Part shown: positions 44,308 through 51,900 of the stretch, one piece after another | How the letters are laid out: every line of letters begins with the position of its first letter | Position numbering within the stretch: position 1 is the stretch's first letter | Assembly: GCF_017983445.1 (NCBI RefSeq) | Contig: NZ_JAGOBJ010000008.1 | Location: 224,388-288,387 of the forward strand | Source: Halomonas sp. | Lineage (GTDB): Bacteria; Pseudomonadota; Gammaproteobacteria; Pseudomonadales; Halomonadaceae | Reading direction: 5' to 3' | Length of the DNA stretch: 64,000 nt | The notes under the pieces: generated by a model | Databases searched by the model: none | The model's input: only the letters and a program-made list of their open reading frames with translations | What the model was told of the DNA's origin: nothing | Program-made: the position numbers and the translations under genes

Positions 44308-45335
44308 ACGATCCACTGTTTGTCTTAACCGCTACACTCGCGCTCATTGGCTTGAGTGCGTTATTCGTCATTATCGAGTTTGCGTTACTAGGCGCTCGGC
44401 GTCATCGTCTTGAAGAGCTGGCTCCCAACAGCTCATCTGCGCGAGCAGCCCTTCGCGGCATGAATGATTTAACGCTGATGCTGGCCGGGGCGCAGTTGGG
44501 GATTACTCTCTGCACGTTTGCGCTAGGTGCCGTAACGAAGCCTGCTGTTGACTACTGGCTTGAACCTATCTTAATGGCATGGGGTTTACCTGTTTGGGCT
44601 GCCGGTGGTATGGCGTTTGGGCTCGCGCTTTTCGTGGTGACTTTTTTACATTTGGTCGTCGGTGAGATGGCGCCTAAATCCTGGGCCATCGCACATCCGG
44701 AGAAGTCTGCGCTAGCCATTGGAGTGATCTCGCGTATATATACTTGGCCATTGCGTGCCCTGCTAGGCTGGGTAAACCGTCTCGCCAATCGTCTGGTTAA
44801 AGCCTCCGGTGTCGAGCCTGTCGAAAGCGCAGCCGTCGGTGGGCAAGATATTGAAACAATCCGGCAATTGGTTGAATACTCAGCGAAGATAGGAACCCTG
44901 CAGCCAGAGATGCAGCAACAGCTTTCTGGCTTGATCGATTTGGGCACACTACCGGTCGCGTCCTTGATAACAGAAGGGGACATGCCAGTTCATGTTACCA
45001 GGGCTGCCACGGTGGCAGATGTGCGCGCCGCGGCGATCCAGTCTGGCCATTTTCGTATTCTCGTGATGGGGGAGAAGAGCATTCTTCCAACGGTCGTACA
45101 CGTTCGCGATACGCTGCTCGAGCCCGCCGACCGAGCTGCCCATGAAATTGCCCGTCAAGCGTTTGTCTTGGAGGGAGAAACCCCTGTCTATGAAGCGCTA
45201 GCTCGTATGCGGCAATCAAGCGTACAGCTCGCTGTGGTGATGAACGCTGAACAATTACACGGTGTTGTGACACTAGCTGACATTCTAAAGCGCGTACTCC
45301 CCCTCTCAGAGCCTATACCGGGAAAGTACCCATAG
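44304..45335 (+). CDS. CNNM/CorC-type hemolysin-family membrane protein, second of a tandem pair
   Basis: A 343-residue paralogue of the preceding gene. The DUF21 membrane domain (about 1-175, with AGAQLGITLCTFALG and GEMAPKSWAIAHP) is followed by a CBS pair that is divergent (about 190-340). The C-terminal CorC_HlyC domain is missing, so it is shorter than the first copy. The two genes overlap by 4 bp and are probably translated together, perhaps as a heteromeric complex. Adjacent unequal CNNM pairs are commonplace in Actinobacteria; here the arrangement is unusual. Confidence 0.88.
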   Translation: MNDPLFVLTATLALIGLSALFVIIEFALLGARRHRLEELAPNSSSARAALRGMNDLTLMLAGAQLGITLCTFALGAVTKPAVDYWLEPILMAWGLPVWAAGGMAFGLALFVVTFLHLVVGEMAPKSWAIAHPEKSALAIGVISRIYTWPLRALLGWVNRLANRLVKASGVEPVESAAVGGQDIETIRQLVEYSAKIGTLQPEMQQQLSGLIDLGTLPVASLITEGDMPVHVTRAATVADVRAAAIQSGHFRILVMGEKSILPTVVHVRDTLLEPADRAAHEIARQAFVLEGETPVYEALARMRQSSVQLAVVMNAEQLHGVVTLADILKRVLPLSEPIPGKYP

Positions 45336-45381
45336 CCTGTAGGATATCAAGTCTGCCACTGGATCACATATTAATGGCGTT

Positions 45382-45412
45382 GACAAAGGCTAGGCTTAGT
45401 CCAGCCTTTGTC
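45382..45412 (+). terminator. Hairpin, possible terminator of the CNNM pair
   Basis: Stem GACAAAGGCT / AGCCTTTGTC with an 11-base loop, then GTTTGG. The T-tract is weak. Confidence 0.5.
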
Positions 45413-45492
45413 GTTTGGATATTGCTCGGATGGCCGGGCTATGACTCCGTTTCCCCCACCGAATTTTCTTTTAGGAGGGCTGCCTGAGATCC

Positions 45493-45666
45493 ATCACTCA
45501 TGTGCAATGTGCGCTGCATCATCTGGCTTCAGATCTTAGAGCCACCTTTATGCCCAAAGATCAATGCCAGCGACAATCCGTACTCCAGGTAATGGAAGCG
45601 ATGGATGATGCCTGCCAGGGCAGAAGTACGGTGAAATGCTCAGCCCTGGTCATTTGCGTATCGTAA
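45493..45666 (+). pseudogene. Possible decayed C-terminal fragment of a UmuC-type polymerase
   Basis: The open stretch reads a segment like DLRATFMPKDQCQRQS, then VLQVMEAMDDACQGRSTVK. This resembles the tail of UmuC-like proteins, where LMxVMDxINxRxGRGTV is followed by a W.MRRExLSP motif. In the next frame GEMLSPGHLR appears directly after it, consistent with a deletion plus frameshift. No start, ribosome site or upstream domain remains. Recognition is by eye and weak. Confidence 0.3.
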
Positions 45667-45729
45667 AACCGCTTTTCATTTAAGTATGTCGAGCGACTTC
45701 AATCAATATCGACGGCGTATATACAGCTG

Positions 45730-46518
45730 CTAGAACGTCCCAGAATAGGCGCCACCATCAAGTAGAATATTCTGCCCGGTCAGGTAGCCTGCGTGTTCAC
45801 TGCACATGAACGCACAGAAAGCGCCGAACTCTTCAGCGGTGCCGAATCGTCGGGCTGGCACTCCCTGAGCACGCTGCTCGCGTACCTGCTCAATGTCTTG
45901 CTGAGTTTTCTCGGCGACGTTTTTCAAGTTGCCACGTAGCCGATCCGTGTCGAAAGAGCCGGGTAGCAGGTTATTGATCGTAACGTTGCATGAGGCAAGT
46001 TGTGGCTGGCGCGCTAGCCCGGCGACGAAGCCAGTCAGCCCGCTGCGTGCACCGTTGGAAAGGCCGAGGATATCAATGGGAGCTTTCACAGCACCTGAGG
46101 TGATGTTGACCACGCGACCAAAGCCGTTGACAGCCATTCGATCTGCCGTCGCCTTGATCAGCGCTATTGGCGTGATCATGTTGGCGTCCACGGCCTGTAT
46201 CCAGTCCTCCCGATCCCAGTCGCGAAAATCGCCGGGTGGCGGCCCGCCGTTGTTATTGATCAGGATATCGACCTGAGGGCAGGCAGCGAGCAGTGCCTCG
46301 CGAACTGCTTCATGCCCGATATCACCGGGTACGGGATGAACGTGAATCGCAGGGTTTAGTGCCCGTAATGCCTCAGCCGTTTTCTCAAGCTCCTCGGCAT
46401 TGCGCGAGTTGATGGCTAGATTGACACCTTCTTTGGCGAGCGCTTCAGCGCAACCCCGGCCTAATCCTTTGCTTGCTGCACATACTATTGCCCAGCGCCC
46501 CGCGATTCCCAGATCCAT
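45730..46518 (-). CDS. SDR-family oxidoreductase without the usual catalytic tyrosine
   Basis: A 262-residue short-chain dehydrogenase/reductase-like protein. The cofactor loop is AASKGLGRG near 14-22 and NNNGGPPPG replaces the usual NNAG. In the place of the catalytic YxxxK it reads GLSNGARSGL, so the Tyr and Lys are absent. A known subgroup annotated as FabG-like 3-oxoacyl reductases shares this form. The activity is uncertain and may be non-redox or altered. The C-terminus (GQNILLDGGAYSGTF) is typical. It stands next to an upstream relic of a second SDR. Confidence 0.85.
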   Translation of the reverse strand: MDLGIAGRWAIVCAASKGLGRGCAEALAKEGVNLAINSRNAEELEKTAEALRALNPAIHVHPVPGDIGHEAVREALLAACPQVDILINNNGGPPPGDFRDWDREDWIQAVDANMITPIALIKATADRMAVNGFGRVVNITSGAVKAPIDILGLSNGARSGLTGFVAGLARQPQLASCNVTINNLLPGSFDTDRLRGNLKNVAEKTQQDIEQVREQRAQGVPARRFGTAEEFGAFCAFMCSEHAGYLTGQNILLDGGAYSGTF

Positions 46519-46555
46519 TCTGTGTACTCCGTCGTGTAATACTCGGTTTTAGCAT

Positions 46556-46642
46556 GATGAAATAGCCACCATTTACCGGTAATAGTATGCCAGTTATAAA
46601 CGTGGCGCCCGGAGAAGCAAGGAACAACGCTGGCCAGATAGA
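46556..46642 (-). pseudogene. Remnant of an SDR C-terminus
   Basis: In minus-strand frame the sequence reads SIWPALFLASPGATFITG and ends LPVNGGY, the canonical C-terminal segment of short-chain dehydrogenases (FLAS...TG...DGGY). Upstream no SDR body exists. It lies directly upstream of the intact SDR gene, so a tandem partner was probably deleted. Confidence 0.5.
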
Positions 46643-46704
46643 CCATAGCCCATAAGCGCAATATTCAAAAAGCGCTCAAGTGTGAGGGCCGATGCTTAAA
46701 ACGG

Positions 46705-47448
46705 CTATGCAGCTGCACTTTTCTCGATATGCAGATAGAGAGAGTCGAATTCGCCTGCCTGCTGTATTTTTTCCCAATCAGGTATGGTCATTCGGCTTTT
46801 ATCAGTCTGGATCAAGCCATCTGAGCGGAGCGCTTGAAAGACGCGGTTCACGTGGACTGGTGTCATTCCCGTTGCATCTGCTATTTCAGCCTGGGTAACG
46901 GGCATGTTGAACGTTTTGTCTTCAACTAAACCCACTGCTTTCAGACGTAGCATGAGCTCACAAATTACATGGGCGATTCGAGAGTAGGCGTCGCGCTGCC
47001 CATTATTTAAAAGCCATTCACGAAAGAGTGAGGCGTGTACAAGCGTTTCACGCCAAAAGACGGCGGTAAGGCGGGGATGACGCTCGCACAGCTGGTACAA
47101 ATCCTTGTGCTGAATAAAACCGAGTTTGCAGGGGCTAATTGAGGCAATATTAATATCCAGAACCTGCAGGTGCAGGCTTTGCAGATCAGGAATATCACCA
47201 GGCACATGCAGAGCCATTATCTGACGCTTGCCCTCGACGGATACTTTATACACACATGTAAAACCCTCAACGATCAGGCAGCAATTGGCCGGTTGATCCC
47301 CAACTCTTACGATGTCGTGGTTGGTTTTAATATTTTTTGTCTGAACCGGGAGGTCCATGAGTGCCTGCTTTTCCTCATCGGTTAGCGCGAAAATGCTCTC
47401 CAGCTTGCGAATCATTATATGATTGGGGGAATTGGGCGCTATGGTCAT
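46705..47448 (-). CDS. Crp/Fnr-family transcriptional regulator
   Basis: A 247-residue regulator with an N-terminal cyclic-nucleotide-binding-like domain (about 20-150, VEGFTCVYKVSVEGKRQIMALHVPGD) and a C-terminal HTH (about 175-230, VTQAEIADATGMTPVHVNRVFQAL). The Cys spacing of FNR is not present, so it does not look like an oxygen-sensing FNR; it resembles the small-ligand class of Crp/Fnr proteins. The ATG at 47448 follows GGAG by six bases; the extension to 47490 is rejected. Targets are unknown. Confidence 0.88.
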   Translation of the reverse strand: MTIAPNSPNHIMIRKLESIFALTDEEKQALMDLPVQTKNIKTNHDIVRVGDQPANCCLIVEGFTCVYKVSVEGKRQIMALHVPGDIPDLQSLHLQVLDINIASISPCKLGFIQHKDLYQLCERHPRLTAVFWRETLVHASLFREWLLNNGQRDAYSRIAHVICELMLRLKAVGLVEDKTFNMPVTQAEIADATGMTPVHVNRVFQALRSDGLIQTDKSRMTIPDWEKIQQAGEFDSLYLHIEKSAAA

Positions 47449-47675
47449 GTGGTACTCCATAGTTTGCAGGAACGAAGCCATGTGCAACATTCACCTGCTC
47501 GTGTGCTAATGATGTGAATGCAGCCCTGAGCATGCTTCACATGAGAGTAAATAGCCAGCCATTATCAGGCGTGCGGTCCAGTAACTGCCTTGCCCGAAAA
47601 GTATTCTTTAGTGTTTTATGCGGCGTAAAAAAAGAGCCGTTATTTTAAGGAAATCACCCAGGCGTAAAATAATCG

Positions 47676-48122
47676 TTAAGCGTTGGCCGTGGGAATTCTC
47701 ATCAACGTAGCCAGTTTGCTTTGTTGGCCATGCAGCAAATCCGCCAGCGTATAATTATCTAAAACACCTAAGAAAGCCTCTAGCGCATCATTAAGAAGGG
47801 GCTTTAAGCGGCAGGAGGGAGTAATGACACAAGCGTTGTTGTCTCGAAAGCATTCAACGAGAGCCATTTCCTGCTCGGTGTCTCGTATCAGCGCCCCTAA
47901 TCGAATAAGCTCGGGTGCTCGGTTGAGCCAAAGCCCGCCATGTTTGCCACGAATTGCTTTAAGATATTCTTTTTGATGTAATTCTTGGACAATTTTCATC
48001 AAATGATTGCGCGAGATCGAGAACGTCTCGGCAATTTCAGTGATGGTTGTCCGCTCTTCACCTTTGGCCGCCAGATAAATCAGTACGCGAATCGAATAAT
48101 CCGTAAAGCGAGTTAAGTGCAT
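47676..48122 (-). CDS. nsrR: Nitric-oxide-sensing Rrf2-family repressor
   Basis: A 148-residue Rrf2 regulator with the HTH (about 1-60, ITEIAETFSISRNHLMKIVQEL) and three cysteines at 91, 98 and 104 (ECFRDNNACVITPSCRL). This Cys spacing and the CVITPSCRL segment match NsrR, which ligates a [4Fe-4S] cluster and responds to NO. No hmp, norB or similar target is adjacent. It is divergent from the DUF488 gene, with about 240 bp between. Confidence 0.9.
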   Translation of the reverse strand: MHLTRFTDYSIRVLIYLAAKGEERTTITEIAETFSISRNHLMKIVQELHQKEYLKAIRGKHGGLWLNRAPELIRLGALIRDTEQEMALVECFRDNNACVITPSCRLKPLLNDALEAFLGVLDNYTLADLLHGQQSKLATLMRIPTANA

Positions 48123-48360
48123 AGCAGGCCAAAGGTGGAGTAAACGCTACATTGTACGGCGTTTATTGGACATGGGGAATGTCCATCAATCGGGTTTACC
48201 AAGGATAGGCAGGATGTCGTTTAACCCATTCGTCAGGGTTCGGTGGGTTTGTTTAACCTAAGACAGATAAATCGTTTACAAGGCGGTATAGCATGGATAA
48301 ACGATATACACAGATTTTGTACCTATCAGCCGCACGGAAAAGCTATCTCAGGGAGGTCGT

Positions 48361-48786
48361 ATGAGCTATGACATAGCCTTAAAGCGGGTTTATTCAGCGT
48401 TTGAAGAAGGTGATGGCGCACGTATATTGGTTGATCGCCTATGGCCACGTGGTAAAGAGCGTGCCCTATTAGCGTTGACTGAATGGTACCGGGATGCGGC
48501 GCCTTCCTCGGCACTTCGTCGCGATTACCATCAGCAAAAAATCAGTGAGGCCTCCCTTCAAACCCGCTACCGGCTGGAGCTAAAAGAGTCTGCTGACGCG
48601 CTACTGCCCCTGATGCGCTACGCCCGGCAAGGAAGGCTCACGCTATTGACTGCTGCGCGCCAGCTGGAGCAATCTCATTTGCCGATTCTACGTGAAGCAC
48701 TTTTAGGCGCTCTGGAAGAGGAAGATCGCGGTGATCGCGAGCCAGCATCTTCACCTTGCTTGTTAAACCAGCAAGCCGAGATCTAA
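48361..48786 (+). CDS. DUF488-family protein
   Basis: A 141-residue protein of the DUF488 family. The conserved stretch KRVYSAFEEGDGARILVDRLWPRG is at the N-terminus, and EWYRDAAPS, RRDYHQQK are in the middle. The family's biochemical role is not established. AGGGAGGTCGT precedes the ATG, a good ribosome site. It lies 16 bp upstream of the DUF3750 gene and the two are probably an operon. Confidence 0.85.
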   Translation: MSYDIALKRVYSAFEEGDGARILVDRLWPRGKERALLALTEWYRDAAPSSALRRDYHQQKISEASLQTRYRLELKESADALLPLMRYARQGRLTLLTAARQLEQSHLPILREALLGALEEEDRGDREPASSPCLLNQQAEI

Positions 48787-48801
48787 TTACTTGAGTTATT
48801 T

Positions 48802-49587
48802 ATGACGATAAGGCGTGGAGTATTCCGCGTGTTTTTACTGGTGCTGATGACGCTTGCCTTGTTGCTGGTAGGCCCCGCGTGGATGCTTGCCAGCGGCATG
48901 ATTGTGACGAATGCGCACTGGTCAACGCTTGACCGCTCTTCATCCGGGTTGGCGCCGCCCGCTGACGCATCAGCCGATGCGGTTGTACAGGTCTATGCTG
49001 CTCATACCTATAATTGGCGTGGCGCCTTTGGTGTTCATCCATGGATTGCAATGAAGAAGCAGGGAGCATCGCACTATCGTATTTATCAAGTGATGAGTTG
49101 GCGCCGACCTACCGTTGTTGTAGCGGAGGATATGCCGGATCGTGCCTGGTATGGCAATGCGCCCTCGCTTTTGGCCGACTATCGCGGGGAGGCGGCGGCG
49201 GCGCTTATTCCGGCTATTGAAGAAGCGATCGCCCGTTATCCCAGCGCTGAACAGTATCGAATATGGCCAGGCCCTAATAGTAATACGTTTGTTGCGTGGG
49301 TCGCTCGTGATGTCGAGGGGTTTGATGTCACGCTGCCTGTGACGGCCGTCGGCAAGGATTACTTGTTTGATGCATTGATTGCACCGGTACCCAGCGGTAC
49401 TGGCTACCAGCTTTCACTGGGCGGCATAGTCGGGCTATTGATAGCACTAGAAGAAGGCATTGAAATAAATCTGCTGGGACTGTCGTTCGGAATTGATGTT
49501 AAGCACCCTGCGCTCAAATTACCCGGCGTGGGGCGTTTAGGCATGCCTGCCAATGTGTTAGGTAATGGTCCTTTCGAGACACAGTGA
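48802..49587 (+). CDS. DUF3750-family membrane-anchored protein
   Basis: A 261-residue protein with an N-terminal membrane anchor (FRVFLLVLMTLALLLVGPAWML) and a large extracytoplasmic domain carrying AAHTYNWRGAFGVHPWIAMKK and WPGPNSNTFVAW. This is the DUF3750 pattern. Function unknown. It follows the DUF488 gene by 15 bp and is followed by a strong terminator. Confidence 0.78.
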   Translation: MTIRRGVFRVFLLVLMTLALLLVGPAWMLASGMIVTNAHWSTLDRSSSGLAPPADASADAVVQVYAAHTYNWRGAFGVHPWIAMKKQGASHYRIYQVMSWRRPTVVVAEDMPDRAWYGNAPSLLADYRGEAAAALIPAIEEAIARYPSAEQYRIWPGPNSNTFVAWVARDVEGFDVTLPVTAVGKDYLFDALIAPVPSGTGYQLSLGGIVGLLIALEEGIEINLLGLSFGIDVKHPALKLPGVGRLGMPANVLGNGPFETQ

Positions 49588-49648
49588 ACCACTGATAAAA
49601 GTGATCTCTTATTTATAAATAAGCTTTTTGGTTATGAACTTATTATTT

Positions 49649-49681
49649 AAGTGCAGCTTTTGATAAAGCTGCACTTTTTTT
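49649..49681 (+). terminator. Strong Rho-independent terminator
   Basis: Perfect 12-bp stem AAGTGCAGCTTT / AAAGCTGCACTT with a 4-base loop and a T-tract. It ends the DUF488-DUF3750 unit. Confidence 0.93.
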
Positions 49682-49775
49682 GTGCGCATACAGTGCTTGG
49701 TAATAAAAAATGCGCTGGAAAATTTGTTCTACCTTCTGGTTTATTTTAGGTCGATATGAAAATATATTCCTTATT

Positions 49776-50264
49776 ATGGATTCAAGGAAAAATAAATTGC
49801 TTATTGATCGCTTTGATTTGAAAATTATTGAACAGCTTCAGCGTAATGATAATCTTTCTATTGCTCAGCTTGCAGAAGGCGTAGGGCTTTCGGTAACTCC
49901 TTGCTGGCGCCGAATTCAGCGCCTAGAAAAAGAGGGCGTAATCGAAAAAAGAATCGCCGTCTTAAACCCTGAAAAGCTTAATCTTGGGTTGACCGTGTTT
50001 GTCATGATTAAAACCGATAAACACAATCAAGCCTGGCTGGATGCTTTTAAAGAAGCCGTTCAGTCTTTCCCTGAAGTGATGGAAGTTAACCGGCTAGCGG
50101 GAGAATACGATTATTTGCTTAAGGTCATTACGCGCGATAATCAATCATTTGATGCCTTTTATAAAAGGCTTATCGCTAAAATAGAGCTCAGTAATGTCAC
50201 TTCATGCTTCTCAATGGAACAGGTCAAAAAAACTACCGAGCTGCCACTCGGCGACGTCATCTGA
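49776..50264 (+). CDS. Lrp/AsnC-family transcriptional regulator
   Basis: A 162-residue Lrp/AsnC regulator. The HTH (LQRNDNLSIAQLAEGVGLSVTPCWRRIQRLEKEGVI) is followed by an effector (RAM) domain with VMIKTDKHNQAWLDAFKEA and AGEYDYLLKVI. Such proteins often sense amino acids. The start at 49776 gives the usual family length, but neither it nor the ATG at 49710 has a good ribosome site. Its 3' end overlaps the class-V enzyme's likely start by 71 bp, tying it to the downstream cluster, which it probably controls. Confidence 0.85.
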   Translation: MDSRKNKLLIDRFDLKIIEQLQRNDNLSIAQLAEGVGLSVTPCWRRIQRLEKEGVIEKRIAVLNPEKLNLGLTVFVMIKTDKHNQAWLDAFKEAVQSFPEVMEVNRLAGEYDYLLKVITRDNQSFDAFYKRLIAKIELSNVTSCFSMEQVKKTTELPLGDVI

Positions 50265-51900
50265 GTGGATTGACTATATTCGCGATGACGTGATTGGCGA
50301 AGGAGAAGTCATCCCCGGGCCTTTTGGCCCTCGATCACTTTTATACGCTGACTACACGGCATCGGGCCGGGCGCTAGGTATGGTTGAAGAAGCCATGCGG
50401 CATCAGGTGTTACCGTTTTACGCCAACACCCACACCGAAACCTCCTATACCGGCAAAATTACCACGCAATTTCGTGAAGCAGCCCGCCAGTCGGTAAGGG
50501 AATCGGTTGGCGCTGATGCTGAGTACGCCGTTATTTTTGCCGGAGCAGGGGCAACAGCAGCGATCAATCGCTGTAGCCATATTCTGGGTCTTCAAGCGCC
50601 ACTCGAATCCTCACCGCATTCCAGACCCGTTGTCTTTGTTGGGCCCTTTGAGCATCACTCCAATGACCTTGTGTGGCGCGAGTGCGATGTAGACCTGGTG
50701 CGTATCCCGTTAACCGACTGCGGTGCGCCTTGCCTTGAGACATTGACGCAACGTCTTGAAGAGTATGCCGACCGGGAGACAAAGGTGGCGGCGTTTTCAG
50801 CGGCTTCTAATGTCACCGGTATCAAGACAGACGTTGTCGCGCTGGCCCGCCTGGTTCACCAGCATGAAGGCATTGTGCTGCTTGATTATGCCGCCAGTGG
50901 CCCCTATGTGAGCATCAACGTGGCGGGTACGGGTCAGGACGATCATATTGATGGGATTTTCCTGTCGCCGCATAAATTTGTGGGTGGGCCTGGGAGTTCC
51001 GGCATTCTGGTGATCCGTAAAGCGCTATGCCGTAATCCCATACCTTCCGTGGCGGGCGGCGGCACGGTGTCTTACGTAACGGCTCGAAATCATCGCTATG
51101 TAACCAACGTGCAGCGGCGTGAAGAAGCGGGGACGCCCGGCATTTTAGGCGATATTCGCGCGGGCTTTGCATTTCGCATTAAAGATCTGGTCGGCGCTGC
51201 CAGTATCGAAGCGCGTGAAAGTGAACTGGTCGAGATGGCAATGACGCGGTGGCAAGCCGTCAGTAATATTCATTTATTGGGCTCTTTAACGGCATCTCGT
51301 CTGGCCATCTTTTCATTCAATATCAGCGCGGGCGGTCGTGACATCCACCATAACCTGATTGTTGCCATGTTAAATGACCTGTTTGGTATACAGGCAAGGG
51401 GCGGTTGTTCCTGTGCTGGCCCATATGGCCATGAGCTGCTTTCAATAGACGAAAAAACGGCCGCTGCACATGAAGATTTAGTCCAAAAAGGCAGAAGCTT
51501 ATATCGTCCAGGTTGGGTAAGGCTCGGTTTTAATTTCTTTTTTAGCAATGAGACGGCTAACTATGTAATATCTGCAGTCGAATTTATTGCCCGCTATGCA
51601 CCTGTACTGATGAAGCTATATTCCGTGGATGAAACCAGTGGCGTTTGGCTTGCTCGCAATCAGCGCGTTACTCAGGCACCGACGAATCTTTTGGATGCGC
51701 TTCTAGCGCAAGATACTCGTCAGGAGCCGGCCGTAATGGCAGGAAGAGACGATTATTTTGCCCAGGCTCAGCGGCTCATTGAGCACGCCAAAGAACTGCC
51801 GTTAGCAGTGGATTCTCAATTATCAGAAGTACCCGTTCGTTGGTTCTGGTGGCCTCATGAAGCGGAACAGGCTATTCAGGCACAAATCGAGATAACCTAA
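50194..51900 (+). CDS. Class-V PLP-dependent enzyme (cysteine-desulfurase-like fold)
   Basis: A 568-residue PLP enzyme, longer than the usual 400-420. The PLP-binding Lys is Lys261 in SPHKFVGGPG and Asp231 (LLDYAASGP) contacts the pyridine nitrogen. In the active-site region ARGGCSCAGP has Cys405 and Cys407, near the position of the catalytic Cys of SufS-type desulfurases. The reaction is not known. The ATG at 50194 lies inside the Lrp gene; no closer start fits, since the N-terminal segment WIDYIRDDVIGEG belongs to the family core. The C-terminal 120 residues are extra. It overlaps the next gene by one base (TAATG). Confidence 0.8.
   Translation: MSLHASQWNRSKKLPSCHSATSSEWIDYIRDDVIGEGEVIPGPFGPRSLLYADYTASGRALGMVEEAMRHQVLPFYANTHTETSYTGKITTQFREAARQSVRESVGADAEYAVIFAGAGATAAINRCSHILGLQAPLESSPHSRPVVFVGPFEHHSNDLVWRECDVDLVRIPLTDCGAPCLETLTQRLEEYADRETKVAAFSAASNVTGIKTDVVALARLVHQHEGIVLLDYAASGPYVSINVAGTGQDDHIDGIFLSPHKFVGGPGSSGILVIRKALCRNPIPSVAGGGTVSYVTARNHRYVTNVQRREEAGTPGILGDIRAGFAFRIKDLVGAASIEARESELVEMAMTRWQAVSNIHLLGSLTASRLAIFSFNISAGGRDIHHNLIVAMLNDLFGIQARGGCSCAGPYGHELLSIDEKTAAAHEDLVQKGRSLYRPGWVRLGFNFFFSNETANYVISAVEFIARYAPVLMKLYSVDETSGVWLARNQRVTQAPTNLLDALLAQDTRQEPAVMAGRDDYFAQAQRLIEHAKELPLAVDSQLSEVPVRWFWWPHEAEQAIQAQIEIT

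Larger units (their letters stand above)
45336..45729. other. 394-bp gap holding a hairpin and a probable gene relic
   Basis: A hairpin GACAAAGGCT / AGCCTTTGTC lies at 45382-45412, followed by GTTT; it may terminate the CNNM pair. The downstream part (45493-45666) translates to a fragment resembling the C-terminus of UmuC-type Y-family polymerases and is listed separately. The 60 bp before the SDR stop show nothing. Confidence 0.5.

Noticed and set aside
42190-45335. Integrative element using tRNA-Met as attachment site
   Set aside because: No integrase and no tRNA 3'-end repeat was found downstream, so the CNNM pair is only noted as possibly foreign.
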